Notes: a model not told the origin generated them from the letters alone. A stretch of 64,000 nt of DNA from RGIG4079 sp045637505 (GCA_045637505.1 JAZTZO010000003.1:14924-78923), one strand, 5' to 3'; positions 25,678 through 34,027 are shown, numbered from the stretch's first letter. Made by a program: numbers and translations.

Positions 25678-26064
25678 TTAACGTTTTGAGAATTGGAAGC
25701 GTTTGCGAGCTTTTGGTTGACCTGGTTTTTTGCGTTCTACTGAACGTGGGTCGCGAGTCATGAAACCTTCAGCACGTAAAGCTGGTTTATCTTCGGGGTT
25801 AATTTTTACAAGAGCACGAGCGATAGCAAGACGAAGTGCTTCAGCTTGTCCTTTGTAACCACCACCATCAAGATTTACATTGATGTCATATTTTTCAACT
25901 ACATCAAGAGTCAAAAGTGGTTGTTTTACGATATATTGAAGTATAGAAGAAGGGAAATATACTTCGATTGGTCGCTTGTTAATGGTGATTGTACCATTGC
26001 CTTCTTTAACGATTACTCGTGCGATGGCGGCCTTACGACGGCCTACTGCGTTAACTGTTTCCAT
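25678..26064 (-). CDS. rpsI: 30S ribosomal protein S9
   Basis: A 128-residue ribosomal protein that contacts the P-site tRNA with its tail. It begins VNAVGRRKAAIARVIV and ends with the signature KKPGQPKARKRFQFSKR. It starts 7 bp after rplM, the usual paired arrangement. Confidence 0.97.
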   Translation of the reverse strand: METVNAVGRRKAAIARVIVKEGNGTITINKRPIEVYFPSSILQYIVKQPLLTLDVVEKYDINVNLDGGGYKGQAEALRLAIARALVKINPEDKPALRAEGFMTRDPRSVERKKPGQPKARKRFQFSKR

Positions 26065-26071
26065 ACTTCAA

Positions 26072-26551
26072 TTATTTAATTGTGTTGAGGTCAATTACTT
26101 TTGGGTTTTGAGCTGCATGAGGATGCTCTGGTCCGTTATATACGTGAAGGTTGCCAATGATGCGACGACCAAGACGATTTTTAGGAAGCATACCTTTCAT
26201 CACTTGAAGATACAATGGGTGGTATCCTGGTTTGATGTGTTTGTTGAAAGACTTTTTGATAAGAATTTCAGGAGTTGCTTCGCGTTGACCACCTGGATAG
26301 CCAGTGTAACGGAGGTAAGTTTTGTCAGTCATCTTTTTGCCAGTAAGAACTACTTTTTCGGCATTGATGATGATTACGTTGTCACCACATTCTACGTTTG
26401 GAGAATATGATGGTTTGTGCTTGCCACGAAGAATTTTCGCAACTTTAGCGCAAAGACGACCAAGAACTTGGTCAGTTGCATCGATAACGACCCATTCGCG
26501 ATCTACGCTTTGAGCGTTAGGAGATACGGTTTTGTAACTTAAAGTATCCAC
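26072..26551 (-). CDS. rplM: 50S ribosomal protein L13
   Basis: A 159-residue ribosomal protein. It contains WVVIDATDQVLGRLCAKVAKILRGKHKPSYSPNVECGDNVIIINAEK and the family's VMKGMLPKNRLGRRIIGNLHVY block. It is the first gene of the rplM-rpsI-rpsB-tsf operon, with a consensus promoter about 115 bp upstream and a leader that could carry autogenous control. Confidence 0.97.
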   Translation of the reverse strand: MDTLSYKTVSPNAQSVDREWVVIDATDQVLGRLCAKVAKILRGKHKPSYSPNVECGDNVIIINAEKVVLTGKKMTDKTYLRYTGYPGGQREATPEILIKKSFNKHIKPGYHPLYLQVMKGMLPKNRLGRRIIGNLHVYNGPEHPHAAQNPKVIDLNTIK

Positions 26552-26663
26552 GTTTAAATGTTTGATTAATAGTTAAATAAAATGACCGCAAAAATGCCGA
26601 TACTCGGCCAGAAGTATCGTCATATTGACATGTCGGGGTTATTAATTGGACATAATCGGACTG

Positions 26664-26695
26664 CAAAGGTACGAATTTATTTGCTTATAATCAAA
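26664..26695 (-). promoter_or_regulatory. Consensus promoter of the rplM operon
   Basis: TTTG (26692-26695), a 20-bp spacer, TACCTTTG (26664-26671). It is a full match to the Bacteroidota -33/-7 consensus. Confidence 0.85.
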
Positions 26696-26841
26696 GAATT
26701 TAAGAAAAAAGTTTTAATGTAAAGCAATGAGGGTGTGCGAGGAGTGAGGATAGAGGCAATTTATAAGATTTGTGTGCCGATTTAATTTAGTTGGGTGGGA
26801 ATTATAATGTGTGTTTGCGATAATTTAGTGGGGGAAATAAA

Positions 26842-26880
26842 TAAAAATAGGTGCATCAATCATTGGATACACCTATTTGA
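26842..26880 (-). terminator. Intrinsic terminator of the second GntR/ABC operon
   Basis: AAATAGGTG (26845-26853) and CACCTATTT (26870-26878) form a perfect 9-bp stem; on the minus strand TTTTATTTATTT follows. Confidence 0.8.
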
Positions 26881-26900
26881 TATAAGAGTATTAGTAGTAT

Positions 26901-27524
26901 TTAATAATTTGCCCAATAAATGCTCCACAGTTCGGGTGTCTCAAGAGCGGATATTGAGCCAATATCTGTTTTGTAGAAAGAAGGATTGCTGCCGTATGTG
27001 CAATTTAAGTGGTTTATTTTGCAATTATTGAAATCGATATCCTCGCCCGAAATAGCAAATGTGTCGGTTTGAAGATCGCATATAGTGGTGTTGATTTTTG
27101 ATTTATTGAATATGTAACTAGGTTTTTTGGTGAAGATGTAGATGCAAGATTCCTCAAAGATGCTTCTCATCATAGGTTTGTCGTCTGACATAGGAAAGTT
27201 AGATGTTATAATGAGCGAGTCGGAGGTCTCTTTTATTTCTATGTATTGTTTAATCGCATTAGGAATAGTGATTTTAGGGGTAGTTGTGTCGGAACATATG
27301 ATTCGAGCTTTACACCCCATATATTGATAGTCGGTGTTGCCATATATGGCAATGTTGTTGACATTAATAGAGATGGGAGTTGTTGTGGAATCACTATCAA
27401 TGACTAATAATTCATCGTTGTTGTGTAGTTCAATCGATGGAGCGTTATATGGGCGGAGGACAGCGATGATGCATATGAATGCCCCAATTAGTCCTATTAG
27501 TAGTATTTTGCTGGTAGTTTTCAT
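26901..27524 (-). CDS. Hypothetical membrane-anchored protein
   Basis: A 207-residue protein with one N-terminal membrane helix (KILLIGLIGAFICIIAVL) and a beta-rich extracytoplasmic part containing short repeated strands (IYGNTDYQYMGCKARI, FNKSKINTTICDL, FNNCKINHLNC). These recall the right-handed beta-helix of DUF2807-type proteins, but I cannot confirm it. The start at 27524 avoids overlap with the gntR gene, which an upstream in-frame start would create. As the last gene of the exporter operon it may sense or modulate the transporter, by context only. Confidence 0.65.
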   Translation of the reverse strand: MKTTSKILLIGLIGAFICIIAVLRPYNAPSIELHNNDELLVIDSDSTTTPISINVNNIAIYGNTDYQYMGCKARIICSDTTTPKITIPNAIKQYIEIKETSDSLIITSNFPMSDDKPMMRSIFEESCIYIFTKKPSYIFNKSKINTTICDLQTDTFAISGEDIDFNNCKINHLNCTYGSNPSFYKTDIGSISALETPELWSIYWANY

Positions 27525-27529
27525 TTTTT

Positions 27530-27901
27530 TTAATTTTTGTGGTTGTTGCAATATTCTTTGTAAAGGTTTGCTAATTTGTCGCTGTCAATTCCAAGTGTGA
27601 GGAGTTGGCGAAAGAAATATTCTATTTCGTTGTTGAGAAATAATTCTTGTTTCATTTTATAGATTTTCTTTTTTGCATCGGGGCTAATGAAGTAACCAAT
27701 GCCTCGACGATTATATATGATGTCAAGATTTTGGAGCAAATCGTAGGTGCGCATTACGGTGTTGGCGTTGACTTCAACGGTCGCAGCGTATTCTCTTACC
27801 GAGGGTATGCGATCGTGGTCGCAATATTTTCCCAGTAGGATATCGTCGCAAATGCGGTCGGCGAGTTGCTGAAATATGGGTTTATTTTCTTGGAAATTCA
27901 T
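27530..27901 (-). CDS. GntR family (YtrA subfamily) transcriptional regulator, second copy
   Basis: A 123-residue regulator, homologous to the one at 111-467. It begins MNFQENKPIFQQLADRICDDIL, the helix-turn-helix is VPSVREYAATVEVNANTVMRTYDLL and the wing is NRRGIGYFIS. The C-terminal 45 residues are the short YtrA-type tail. It lies third in the operon after the ABC ATPase and permease genes. A dyad overlapping the operon promoter (29672-29695) is its likely operator. Confidence 0.9.
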   Translation of the reverse strand: MNFQENKPIFQQLADRICDDILLGKYCDHDRIPSVREYAATVEVNANTVMRTYDLLQNLDIIYNRRGIGYFISPDAKKKIYKMKQELFLNNEIEYFFRQLLTLGIDSDKLANLYKEYCNNHKN

Positions 27902-27912
27902 AGGCGTAAATT

Positions 27913-28812
27913 TTACATTCGTTGGATTATTTCTGACTCTTTAAGTCGAAAATAACTCAATGTGAAATTGAATATGGATGCAAGAATAAATAATGTGTTT
28001 ACAAAAGTTGCAGCACTATTGGGGTCGTCAAGGATAACACCGATTAGAGGTTGGCCATGTCGAGGGAATACCATTAAAAATATGATTAGATAGAAAAAGA
28101 ATAATGCTGCACAAGCACCAGCTGTTTTAAGAAATGATGCTTTGGGCCAAATGCTACTGCCAAGTGTGAATGCCGATGAGATGAATAGTGAAAGGGTTGC
28201 GATGATGGGAAATGGTCCTATCCAGAATGATTTTGAATCAAAGAAAATTTCACGAAAGGCTGAGGCATCAATAAATTGTACTATTCCATATGGGTAGGGT
28301 ATAGAAAATAGTAAGACTCTAACAAAGTCGCTTATAAAACATCCGAGGAAGAATATGATTAAAGTTCCTGGAATAACAATTAATAGTCGAGCCAAATATT
28401 TTTCAAGGACAGTGGCTGGTGTCATAAGAAATGAGATGCGTTTTTGTTTGGAGTTCATTCGCTCGAATGCAAATGAACAGCTTAATGCTATGGCAATGGG
28501 GAAGGCAAATGTAAAGGTGAGTAATAGCACTTTTTTTGCATCGTCATTAGGGACACCGAACGCTTGAAGATGTGCGTCGCCGTAATATTCGTAGTTTTCG
28601 GCTTCGTATTTGTGAGAGTGGCTGCTCCTAATGTTTTGAAGCGTTCTGGCATAATCGTCGGAGTGTGCGGTGCCGACGAAAATGCTCAAAAGAATTAACG
28701 CTGCAACTAAAATGAATGATCGCAACATGAATGTTTTGCGGTATTCTTTTAGTTCTTTTTTGATGAGAAACCCGAGTCGGATGAATGATATGTTGTTAGA
28801 TAAAGATTTCAT
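27913..28812 (-). CDS. ABC-2 type transporter permease
   Basis: A 299-residue protein with about six membrane segments and a large loop after the first one (residues about 50-100) containing Tyr, His and Asp. The N-terminus (LIKKELKEYRKTFMLRSFILVAALILLSIFVGTAHS) is typical of ABC-2 exporter permeases. It overlaps the stop of the upstream ATPase gene by 4 bp, so it is translationally coupled to it, and precedes gntR by 11 bp. The exported substrate is unknown. Confidence 0.88.
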   Translation of the reverse strand: MKSLSNNISFIRLGFLIKKELKEYRKTFMLRSFILVAALILLSIFVGTAHSDDYARTLQNIRSSHSHKYEAENYEYYGDAHLQAFGVPNDDAKKVLLLTFTFAFPIAIALSCSFAFERMNSKQKRISFLMTPATVLEKYLARLLIVIPGTLIIFFLGCFISDFVRVLLFSIPYPYGIVQFIDASAFREIFFDSKSFWIGPFPIIATLSLFISSAFTLGSSIWPKASFLKTAGACAALFFFYLIIFLMVFPRHGQPLIGVILDDPNSAATFVNTLFILASIFNFTLSYFRLKESEIIQRM

Positions 28813-29663
28813 GATTGTGTAGTTGTGGGGTTAAAATATTCTTTGATAATATGAGGCTTTTCGATTGCGAAATTGAAAAGACTCTCGAGATTTAAATCAC
28901 TTTCGGTGTTGTCGCAGTTGGGAAGTATTACCGAATTACCATATACCGATGCCTGGACATGTAATACATCAGGGCTTACTTGTTGGGTGTCGGTATTTCG
29001 AAAGATGAGTTTTTCGGTAATCTCATTGATGTTGTGATTAAGCAATACTTCATTGTTGTTGATAATAATGATGTGGTCAAGGAGCTGGTCAATGTCGCGC
29101 ACTTGGTGTGTTGAAATGATGATATTGCGGTCGTCGTTCATTCCGGCAGCTATGAATTTGCGAAATTGACTTTTGCCAGGGATATCAAGCCCATTGGTGG
29201 GTTCGTCCATGAGTAGAAGTGAGGTGTTGGTGGCAAGAGCAAATGCCATATACACTTTTTTCTTTTCCCCCATTGATAATGCCCCGAGGTTTAGTTCTAA
29301 TGTCATGTCAAATAGGTGTAGATAGCGTGTCATATCATCGATGCTGAATTTTGGGTAGAGTGGCGCATTGGTCTCTACGAATTCCAGTAGCGTGATAGCT
29401 GGTAAATCAAACTCTTCGGGGACGATGAAAATCTCTTGAAGTGTTTGAGGTAATCGGCGGCGTGTGTTGATGCCGTCAAATAGTACTTCTCCATCTTGAG
29501 GCGTTAGTAGTCCAGAGATGAGATAAAGTAGTGTTGATTTGCCTGCTCCGTTTTTGCCAAGCAGCCCGCTTATTTTCCCACGATCAATTGTGATGGAAAA
29601 ATCATTAAGTACAGGCGCTTTTTTGCGGCTGTAGCTAAAGGTTAAATTTTTTGCTTCAATCAT
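28809..29663 (-). CDS. ABC transporter ATP-binding protein, second operon
   Basis: A 284-residue ATPase. Walker A is GKNGAGKS (residues 36-43), the signature region is LGALSMGEKKKVYMAFALA, Walker B is SLLLMDEPTNGLD and the switch histidine is in STHQVRD. I placed the start at 29663 (MIEAKNLTFSYS) because an in-frame ATG further upstream would lie at the promoter's -7 box (29697-29704) and within the dyad. It is the first gene of the operon that includes the permease and GntR regulator, and is paralogous to the ATPase at 2001-2852. Confidence 0.92.
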   Translation of the reverse strand: MIEAKNLTFSYSRKKAPVLNDFSITIDRGKISGLLGKNGAGKSTLLYLISGLLTPQDGEVLFDGINTRRRLPQTLQEIFIVPEEFDLPAITLLEFVETNAPLYPKFSIDDMTRYLHLFDMTLELNLGALSMGEKKKVYMAFALATNTSLLLMDEPTNGLDIPGKSQFRKFIAAGMNDDRNIIISTHQVRDIDQLLDHIIIINNNEVLLNHNINEITEKLIFRNTDTQQVSPDVLHVQASVYGNSVILPNCDNTESDLNLESLFNFAIEKPHIIKEYFNPTTTQS

Positions 29664-29671
29664 AATGTGTG

Positions 29672-29695
29672 AGTGTATTAGTGTAATAGTACACT
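29672..29695 (-). promoter_or_regulatory. Dyad at the transcription start, candidate GntR operator
   Basis: Outer arms AGTGTA (29672-29677) and TACACT (29690-29695) enclose partly symmetrical A/T-rich DNA with TATTA/TAATA-like repeats. The dyad directly follows the -7 box and covers the expected transcription start, as expected of autorepression by the YtrA-type regulator in the operon. Confidence 0.65.
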
Positions 29696-29696
29696 G

Positions 29697-29729
29697 CAAA
29701 GATAGCGATTGAGTTTTGAATAAAACAAA
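29697..29729 (-). promoter_or_regulatory. Consensus promoter of the second GntR/ABC operon
   Basis: TTTG (29726-29729), a 21-bp spacer, TATCTTTG (29697-29704). It is a full match to the -33/-7 consensus and lies immediately before the dyad. Confidence 0.85.
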
Positions 29730-29841
29730 TGAAAGAGAAAATTTAACACAATTTTAACTAATGTGATATTGGGGAAGAAAAAGAGATGAGTCTCTGCAAT
29801 TTTTTTTGCAGAAACTCATTCATTATCAAATTTAGAAGTGT

Positions 29842-30807
29842 TTATTCTTCTTTGATTAGATTGAATTTTGTCGAAATCTCTTTTTGCTCAATTGCTTGGC
29901 GAAGGTTGAATCGTTTCTTTTGAGTAATGTACCCGGATTTTTCGCAAATAACTTCGATTTGAACATTCCCGGAATTGTTAAATGTGAGGCCTTTGATGTC
30001 AAATGTTTCGGTCGTTTCATAAGGGGTTGTTCCTACGTAATTTTGATTTGTGTTTTTTACATCAGAAGTAGAAGATACAACACGAGTATAAACATCGGCG
30101 CCTCTTGGAGATGATTCAATAAACCAGCGAATAACAGTGCTTTCGAGTGCAGTGTTCCCTTCTCCCGTTACTTGTTTGTTTTTCTCAAGGGCGGGATTGT
30201 CTGCTTTTTTTAAGAAGAATGCGATTCTGTCCCAGTCAATATCCTCAAGGGCTGCTACAAAAGCATTGTTAATTGCTTGAGATGCCAAAGTTGAATTTTT
30301 GCTGGAACCACTTACATTTGCTCTTCCTGCAGCTGTGACATTTGGATAAACTTGTTTGCGATTATTGTCGTGAACTTCAATGCCAAGTTGAACTAATCCC
30401 GACCAACCAATTCCTGAAAGATAACTAATATTATATTCTTTAATAGTTATAGATAAAAAGTAGTCGGTGGCAATATCTGCGTCAAGGTTAAATCCCATGT
30501 TGCGCATATATCTACGAGTGCTTTCTGATACAAATGAAGATACATCTGGGTATATCGTTGTTCTAGGCGTAGATGTTACGCTTGCGTCGTAGATGTTTAA
30601 TATTTTATTGCTAGCACGAGCATCTGTTACTTTTAGTCTGATTCCATAGTCTAAGTTGACAAATCTATTGGGCTCGCCATCTTTTGCGAGATTTAATCTT
30701 ATGTCAAGGGTGGTGGGCTGTTGTACAATGACTTTCTTAGAACCACCGCAAGATTGTATAGATAAGGCAATGCAGGTTGCTAGTATGTATTTTATTATTG
30801 TTCTCAT
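29842..30807 (-). CDS. YajG-like lipoprotein with C-terminal PEGA-like domain
   Basis: A 321-residue lipoprotein with a lipobox near residue 20 (ALSIQSC). The central part (about residues 50-200: YGIRLKVTDARASNK, SESTRRYMRNMGF, DYFLSITIKEYN, AINNAFVAALEDI) follows the pattern of YajG/YajI-type lipoproteins. The final 90 residues (SPRGADVYTRVV..., YVGTTPYETTETFDIKG, CEKSGYITQKKRFNL) look like a PEGA-type beta domain that often binds envelope components. It lies 5 bp after a second lipoprotein gene, and the two probably form an operon. The function is unknown. Confidence 0.7.
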   Translation of the reverse strand: MRTIIKYILATCIALSIQSCGGSKKVIVQQPTTLDIRLNLAKDGEPNRFVNLDYGIRLKVTDARASNKILNIYDASVTSTPRTTIYPDVSSFVSESTRRYMRNMGFNLDADIATDYFLSITIKEYNISYLSGIGWSGLVQLGIEVHDNNRKQVYPNVTAAGRANVSGSSKNSTLASQAINNAFVAALEDIDWDRIAFFLKKADNPALEKNKQVTGEGNTALESTVIRWFIESSPRGADVYTRVVSSTSDVKNTNQNYVGTTPYETTETFDIKGLTFNNSGNVQIEVICEKSGYITQKKRFNLRQAIEQKEISTKFNLIKEE

Positions 30808-30812
30808 TTTAA

Positions 30813-31349
30813 TTATTTAGTAGTTTTAAGTTTAACTAATTTCGCAGTGACTGTTGTTTTAAAAATAATCTCATCGCCTATCTGTTCCGCTTTTGTGGAA
30901 ATGATTGGCTCGATTAATCCGTCAGCACCATATTGTTGAGCGGTGTTAATTGCACGATATGAAGCGAGTCTGATTGCTAACTCTTCGGGATTGAATATCT
31001 CAAAATTAGTTCGATTATAAGTGTTATTAAGATATCCAAGACGAACTACTCCACTATATTTTGTAAGAGTTAATCCAAAGCCGGGATCTTCGTAGTATAG
31101 GGAAAATTCACCAGTGCTTTCATGAATTTCTCCTTTGTTTTTCTTGATAATGGCTTTAATTACTGCATCACTACTAATTGTATTTAGGATTTGATAGTCT
31201 CCGTTTTCTAAGTTTAGTTCGTTAAGAGATACAGAATTTACAGTGTTAATGGCATTAGGAACAATATAAGTTTTTCTAGCGGAGCCACATGATGAAATTG
31301 CAAAAGCCGCAATTGCTATAATAATGCTATAAAAGAATGATTTAGTCAT
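30813..31349 (-). CDS. Hypothetical lipoprotein
   Basis: A 178-residue lipoprotein whose signal peptide ends IAAFAISSC-GS. The mature part is mixed alpha/beta with a conserved-looking block NPEELAIRLASYRAINTAQQYGADGLIEPIIST and a final strand VTAKLVKL. The AQQYGADGLIEP segment recalls the TRASH-like or TolB-N-like helices of small envelope lipoproteins, but no family can be named. It is cotranscribed with the YajG-like gene, 5 bp downstream. Confidence 0.65.
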   Translation of the reverse strand: MTKSFFYSIIIAIAAFAISSCGSARKTYIVPNAINTVNSVSLNELNLENGDYQILNTISSDAVIKAIIKKNKGEIHESTGEFSLYYEDPGFGLTLTKYSGVVRLGYLNNTYNRTNFEIFNPEELAIRLASYRAINTAQQYGADGLIEPIISTKAEQIGDEIIFKTTVTAKLVKLKTTK

Positions 31350-31431
31350 AGTTTTTATGTTTATTGTTTTAGTTAATTGGCCATTAGGCCTATTATTTAT
31401 TGTAAATTAAGGTCCGGTTTTTTGATGTGTA

Positions 31432-31613
31432 GACAATAAAAAAACGTGGACCTAATCTTTATTTGTTTCTGAGGTATCGCCAAACACCTTACTCCCAAAT
31501 AAGTAAAAGCCCACGTCATATGACGCGAGCATTAACTTCTACTCTTGGGAGTTTCTTCTAATTGGCGATTTTCAGAAACAAGAATAAAGCTAACGCTTTT
31601 TTATTAATATGTC
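31432..31613 (-). ncRNA. Structured RNA, 6S/Bacteroidales-1-like, copy A
   Basis: A minus-strand RNA of about 182 nt that can fold into one long irregular hairpin. Its helices: AATAAAAAAGCG with CGTTTTTTTATT; CTTTATT and TTGTTTCTGA with TCAGAAACAA and ATAAAG; ATCGCCAA with TTGGCGAT; CTCCCAA with TTGGGAG; and an apical CGTCA/TGACG. A paralogous copy lies at 54236-54422; where the helices differ between copies, both sides change together. Length and rod-like shape with internal bubbles fit 6S RNA, the regulator of RNA polymerase, or the Bacteroidales-1 motif, which I recall has been linked to 6S. It lies between a lipoprotein gene and the amidase gene. Confidence 0.7.
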
Positions 31614-31664
31614 TTTGATAGTTTATTTACATAGGCGAAAAAATGATTATTATTACTATTGTGC

Positions 31665-31702
31665 AAATTTTGTAATTTTTTTTATAAGATGCAAATTTTT
31701 TT
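31665..31702 (-). promoter_or_regulatory. Possible promoter of structured RNA copy A
   Basis: On the minus strand TTTG is followed after 20 bp by AAAATTTG, one mismatch from TAnnTTTG. It overlaps the 3' end of the amidase gene and lies about 50 bp before the first conserved helix; a conserved CCTATGTAA lies between. Confidence 0.4.
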
Positions 31703-33179
31703 ATTTTTTCTTTGATTGTTTCACAAGTTTGAGATAGTCCTCAATTCCTTTTACGGCTTGCTCGGCTATGCGTTGGCGATAGTCGGGGTCGGCAAGGAGC
31801 TCTTCTTCGGGTAGGCTGCTCATGAATAATGCTTCGAGGAGTAGGTTAGGGTACTCGGTGGGAGCATTGAGTGAGAAGTTGAAATTGCCTGTGAGGCCGA
31901 AGTTGCGTAGCCCAAGGTCGAGCATGCGATTGAGTACGCATTGAGCAAGGTCGCGGTTAGAGATGTGTTTGAAGTAGGTGCTTGTGCCCATTTCTTTGAG
32001 GGGTGACCCTCCGGCATTGTTGTGAACCGACATCATGAGGTCAACGTTTGCCTCGCGGAATATCTTTTTGCGGTCGCTCATTGATATGTCAACATCGCTA
32101 TCGCGTGATAGGATAACTTTAGCTCCTTTTTTCTCAAGGATATTTTTGATGCGTTGCACTATGTCGAGGTTTACGAAGCTTTCCTTTAGCCCGGTGTGGC
32201 CTATCGCGCCGGGATACTTGCCACCATGTCCAGCATCAAGACCTATGGTGAGGTTTTTGAGGTTGAGAGACGGACAATGTTTTACATTTATAACAAGGCT
32301 GTTGCCTTCGTATCCAATAGAATATCCCCACGAATATTTTTCTTTAAGTTTGATTATGACGCGAAGCACATCGCAATCAACTTGACGCCAATCGACATAT
32401 TCAATCATGCCTAATTCGCTACGCTGGGTAATCCAGTTGCTATTGTTGGTTACGCCAAAAAGGTCAACGCATATGGTGGTGGGGTCGAGTTGTGTCCATG
32501 ATTGATAGGCATGGCGAGAGGGGAGTGAAATTGTGATGCGGTCGGTTTTTCCAATGTTGTTGATGGCCCAACTGCCCGAGTTGTCGGTTTCGGCGCGTTC
32601 GAGAGTTTCGGCTACATATTCCTTAGGGATGTATGCCACGCGATTTCTGGAAAGTTGCACGAGGTAGAGATTGCTTGTTTGGCCAATCGCTTTTAGAGGA
32701 ATTCCGGCATCAAGGTAGCTCATTTTAGTTCCTCCGAGTCGGTCACTGCCATCGCCAAACTGCAAGTATGCATCGGGGCGAGTTTTGATATTGAGGGCAG
32801 GACTGATAGGGGTGGTTTTAGGTTGAGCCGCAGGGTCTTTAGATGCTAACGAAGAGTTACTTATGTTTTTATAATTAATTTTTATCTCTTGGGTGTTTGT
32901 TTCGTTTGAATTATTTTTTGTAGAGATTGTGATGGTGTTATCTCCCTCATTGAGCGTTACGACTTCACCGAATGTGCCTGTTTTATAAACGTGCACTTCT
33001 TTGCCATTTATAAATGCTTTGTTGCCGGGTTCGGTGGTGGCTACAATGGTGTGTTGAGCATTTGTTGTTGACTCTTTTTTGCCTTGAGTTATTTTTAGGC
33101 TAGGAGTAGCTGCTTGCGCTATGATGAAGAGCGATGAAGCGAAAGCCATTGTGATACATCTAATGTGTTTTGTTTTCAT
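31701..33179 (-). CDS. N-acetylmuramoyl-L-alanine amidase (Amidase_3)
   Basis: A 492-residue exported cell-wall hydrolase. After a signal peptide comes an Ig-like segment (residues about 30-105), an SH3-like segment (NIKTRPDAYLQFG... YIPKEYVAE, about 130-195), a beta-rich AMIN-like region, and the zinc amidase domain (about 310-485). Zinc ligands and catalytic residues are recognisable: LDAGHGG, LKESFVNLDI, SVHNNAG and LLEALFMS. It splits the stem peptide from muramic acid, probably during daughter-cell separation. A strong terminator lies between it and the upstream rpmA. Confidence 0.9.
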   Translation of the reverse strand: MKTKHIRCITMAFASSLFIIAQAATPSLKITQGKKESTTNAQHTIVATTEPGNKAFINGKEVHVYKTGTFGEVVTLNEGDNTITISTKNNSNETNTQEIKINYKNISNSSLASKDPAAQPKTTPISPALNIKTRPDAYLQFGDGSDRLGGTKMSYLDAGIPLKAIGQTSNLYLVQLSRNRVAYIPKEYVAETLERAETDNSGSWAINNIGKTDRITISLPSRHAYQSWTQLDPTTICVDLFGVTNNSNWITQRSELGMIEYVDWRQVDCDVLRVIIKLKEKYSWGYSIGYEGNSLVINVKHCPSLNLKNLTIGLDAGHGGKYPGAIGHTGLKESFVNLDIVQRIKNILEKKGAKVILSRDSDVDISMSDRKKIFREANVDLMMSVHNNAGGSPLKEMGTSTYFKHISNRDLAQCVLNRMLDLGLRNFGLTGNFNFSLNAPTEYPNLLLEALFMSSLPEEELLADPDYRQRIAEQAVKGIEDYLKLVKQSKKK

Positions 33180-33232
33180 GAGATGGTATTGAGTGTTTTA
33201 ATGATTGTTAAATAGTTGAAGTTGTTAAAATC

Positions 33233-33268
33233 AAAAAGGCAACTTCAAGGTTTATGAAGTCGCCTTTT
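33233..33268 (-). terminator. Intrinsic terminator of rplU-rpmA
   Basis: On the minus strand AAAAGGCGACTTCA pairs with TGAAGTTGCCTTTTT (one mismatch), and the stem itself ends in the T-run. Confidence 0.8.
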
Positions 33269-33299
33269 GTGATTTTTTGTCTGAAATTAAGCGAGTCGC

Positions 33300-33560
33300 T
33301 TATGCTTCAGCAGGAGTGATGTTGATGAAACGACGACCGTTTTTACCTTCGGTAAAGAGTACAGTTCCGTCAACAAGAGCATAAAGAGTGTGATCTTTGC
33401 CCATACCAACATTCAAACCTGGGTGGTGAACTGTACCACGTTGGCGTTTGATGATGTTGCCGGCTTTAGCATATTGACCACCGAAAATCTTAACGCCGAG
33501 TCGTTTGCTTTCCGATTCGCGTCCGTTCTTAGAACTACCTACACCTTTCTTATGTGCCAT
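33300..33560 (-). CDS. rpmA: 50S ribosomal protein L27
   Basis: An 86-residue ribosomal protein near the peptidyl-transferase centre. It contains AHKKGVGSSKNGRESESKRLGVK, then GNIIKRQRGTVHHPGLNVGMGKDHTLYALVDG. Its N-terminus begins directly MAHKKG, so it is the bacterial form without a cleaved extension. It starts 20 bp after rplU. Confidence 0.97.
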   Translation of the reverse strand: MAHKKGVGSSKNGRESESKRLGVKIFGGQYAKAGNIIKRQRGTVHHPGLNVGMGKDHTLYALVDGTVLFTEGKNGRRFINITPAEA

Positions 33561-33580
33561 TTTCTTAAGATTTTAGAGGG

Positions 33581-33901
33581 TTATGCAACTATGTCTTTAA
33601 TCACTACTTTGGTGAAACATTGGCGATGACCGTTTTTACGGCGATAGCCTTTGCGTCTTTTTTTCTTGAAGACGATAACTTTTTCACCTTTTACGAGGGG
33701 ACATGCTACCTCGCAAACTACTTTTGCTCCATCTACGGTGGGAGCACCAACTTTGATTGCACCGTCGGCATCAGCGAGGAGTACACGGTCAAATTCTACT
33801 GTGTCACCTTCTTTAACTTGCTCGCCGAGATAGTGAACATACAAGAACTTTCCAGCTTCAGCTTTGAATTGTTGTCCTTGAATTTCTACGATAACGTACA
33901 T
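33581..33901 (-). CDS. rplU: 50S ribosomal protein L21
   Basis: A 106-residue ribosomal protein. It has YVIVEIQGQQFKAEAGKFLYVHYL at the N-terminus and the family signature KRRKGYRRKNGHRQ near the C-terminus. It is the first gene of a two-gene operon with rpmA and has a consensus promoter about 100 bp upstream. Confidence 0.96.
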   Translation of the reverse strand: MYVIVEIQGQQFKAEAGKFLYVHYLGEQVKEGDTVEFDRVLLADADGAIKVGAPTVDGAKVVCEVACPLVKGEKVIVFKKKRRKGYRRKNGHRQCFTKVVIKDIVA

Positions 33902-33996
33902 CTGTTAAATAAATTATTACAGGTTACATCCGTTGGGCGAGGCGCTAAAACGATTGCACACTACTTAATCTGAGCCCATTGCGGAAAATTAGCGCA

Positions 33997-34027
33997 CAAA
34001 GATACTGCTTTTTTCTTAAACTGCAAA
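33997..34027 (-). promoter_or_regulatory. Consensus promoter of rplU-rpmA
   Basis: TTTG (34024-34027), a 19-bp spacer, TATCTTTG (33997-34004). It leaves a leader of about 90 nt. Confidence 0.85.

Larger units (their letters stand above)
26552..26900. other. Intergenic region upstream of rplM
   Basis: This region holds the rplM leader (26552-26657), its promoter (26664-26695) and, at the far side, the terminator of the second ABC operon (26845-26878). Between about 26700 and 26840 I see no gene or clear structure. Confidence 0.6.
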
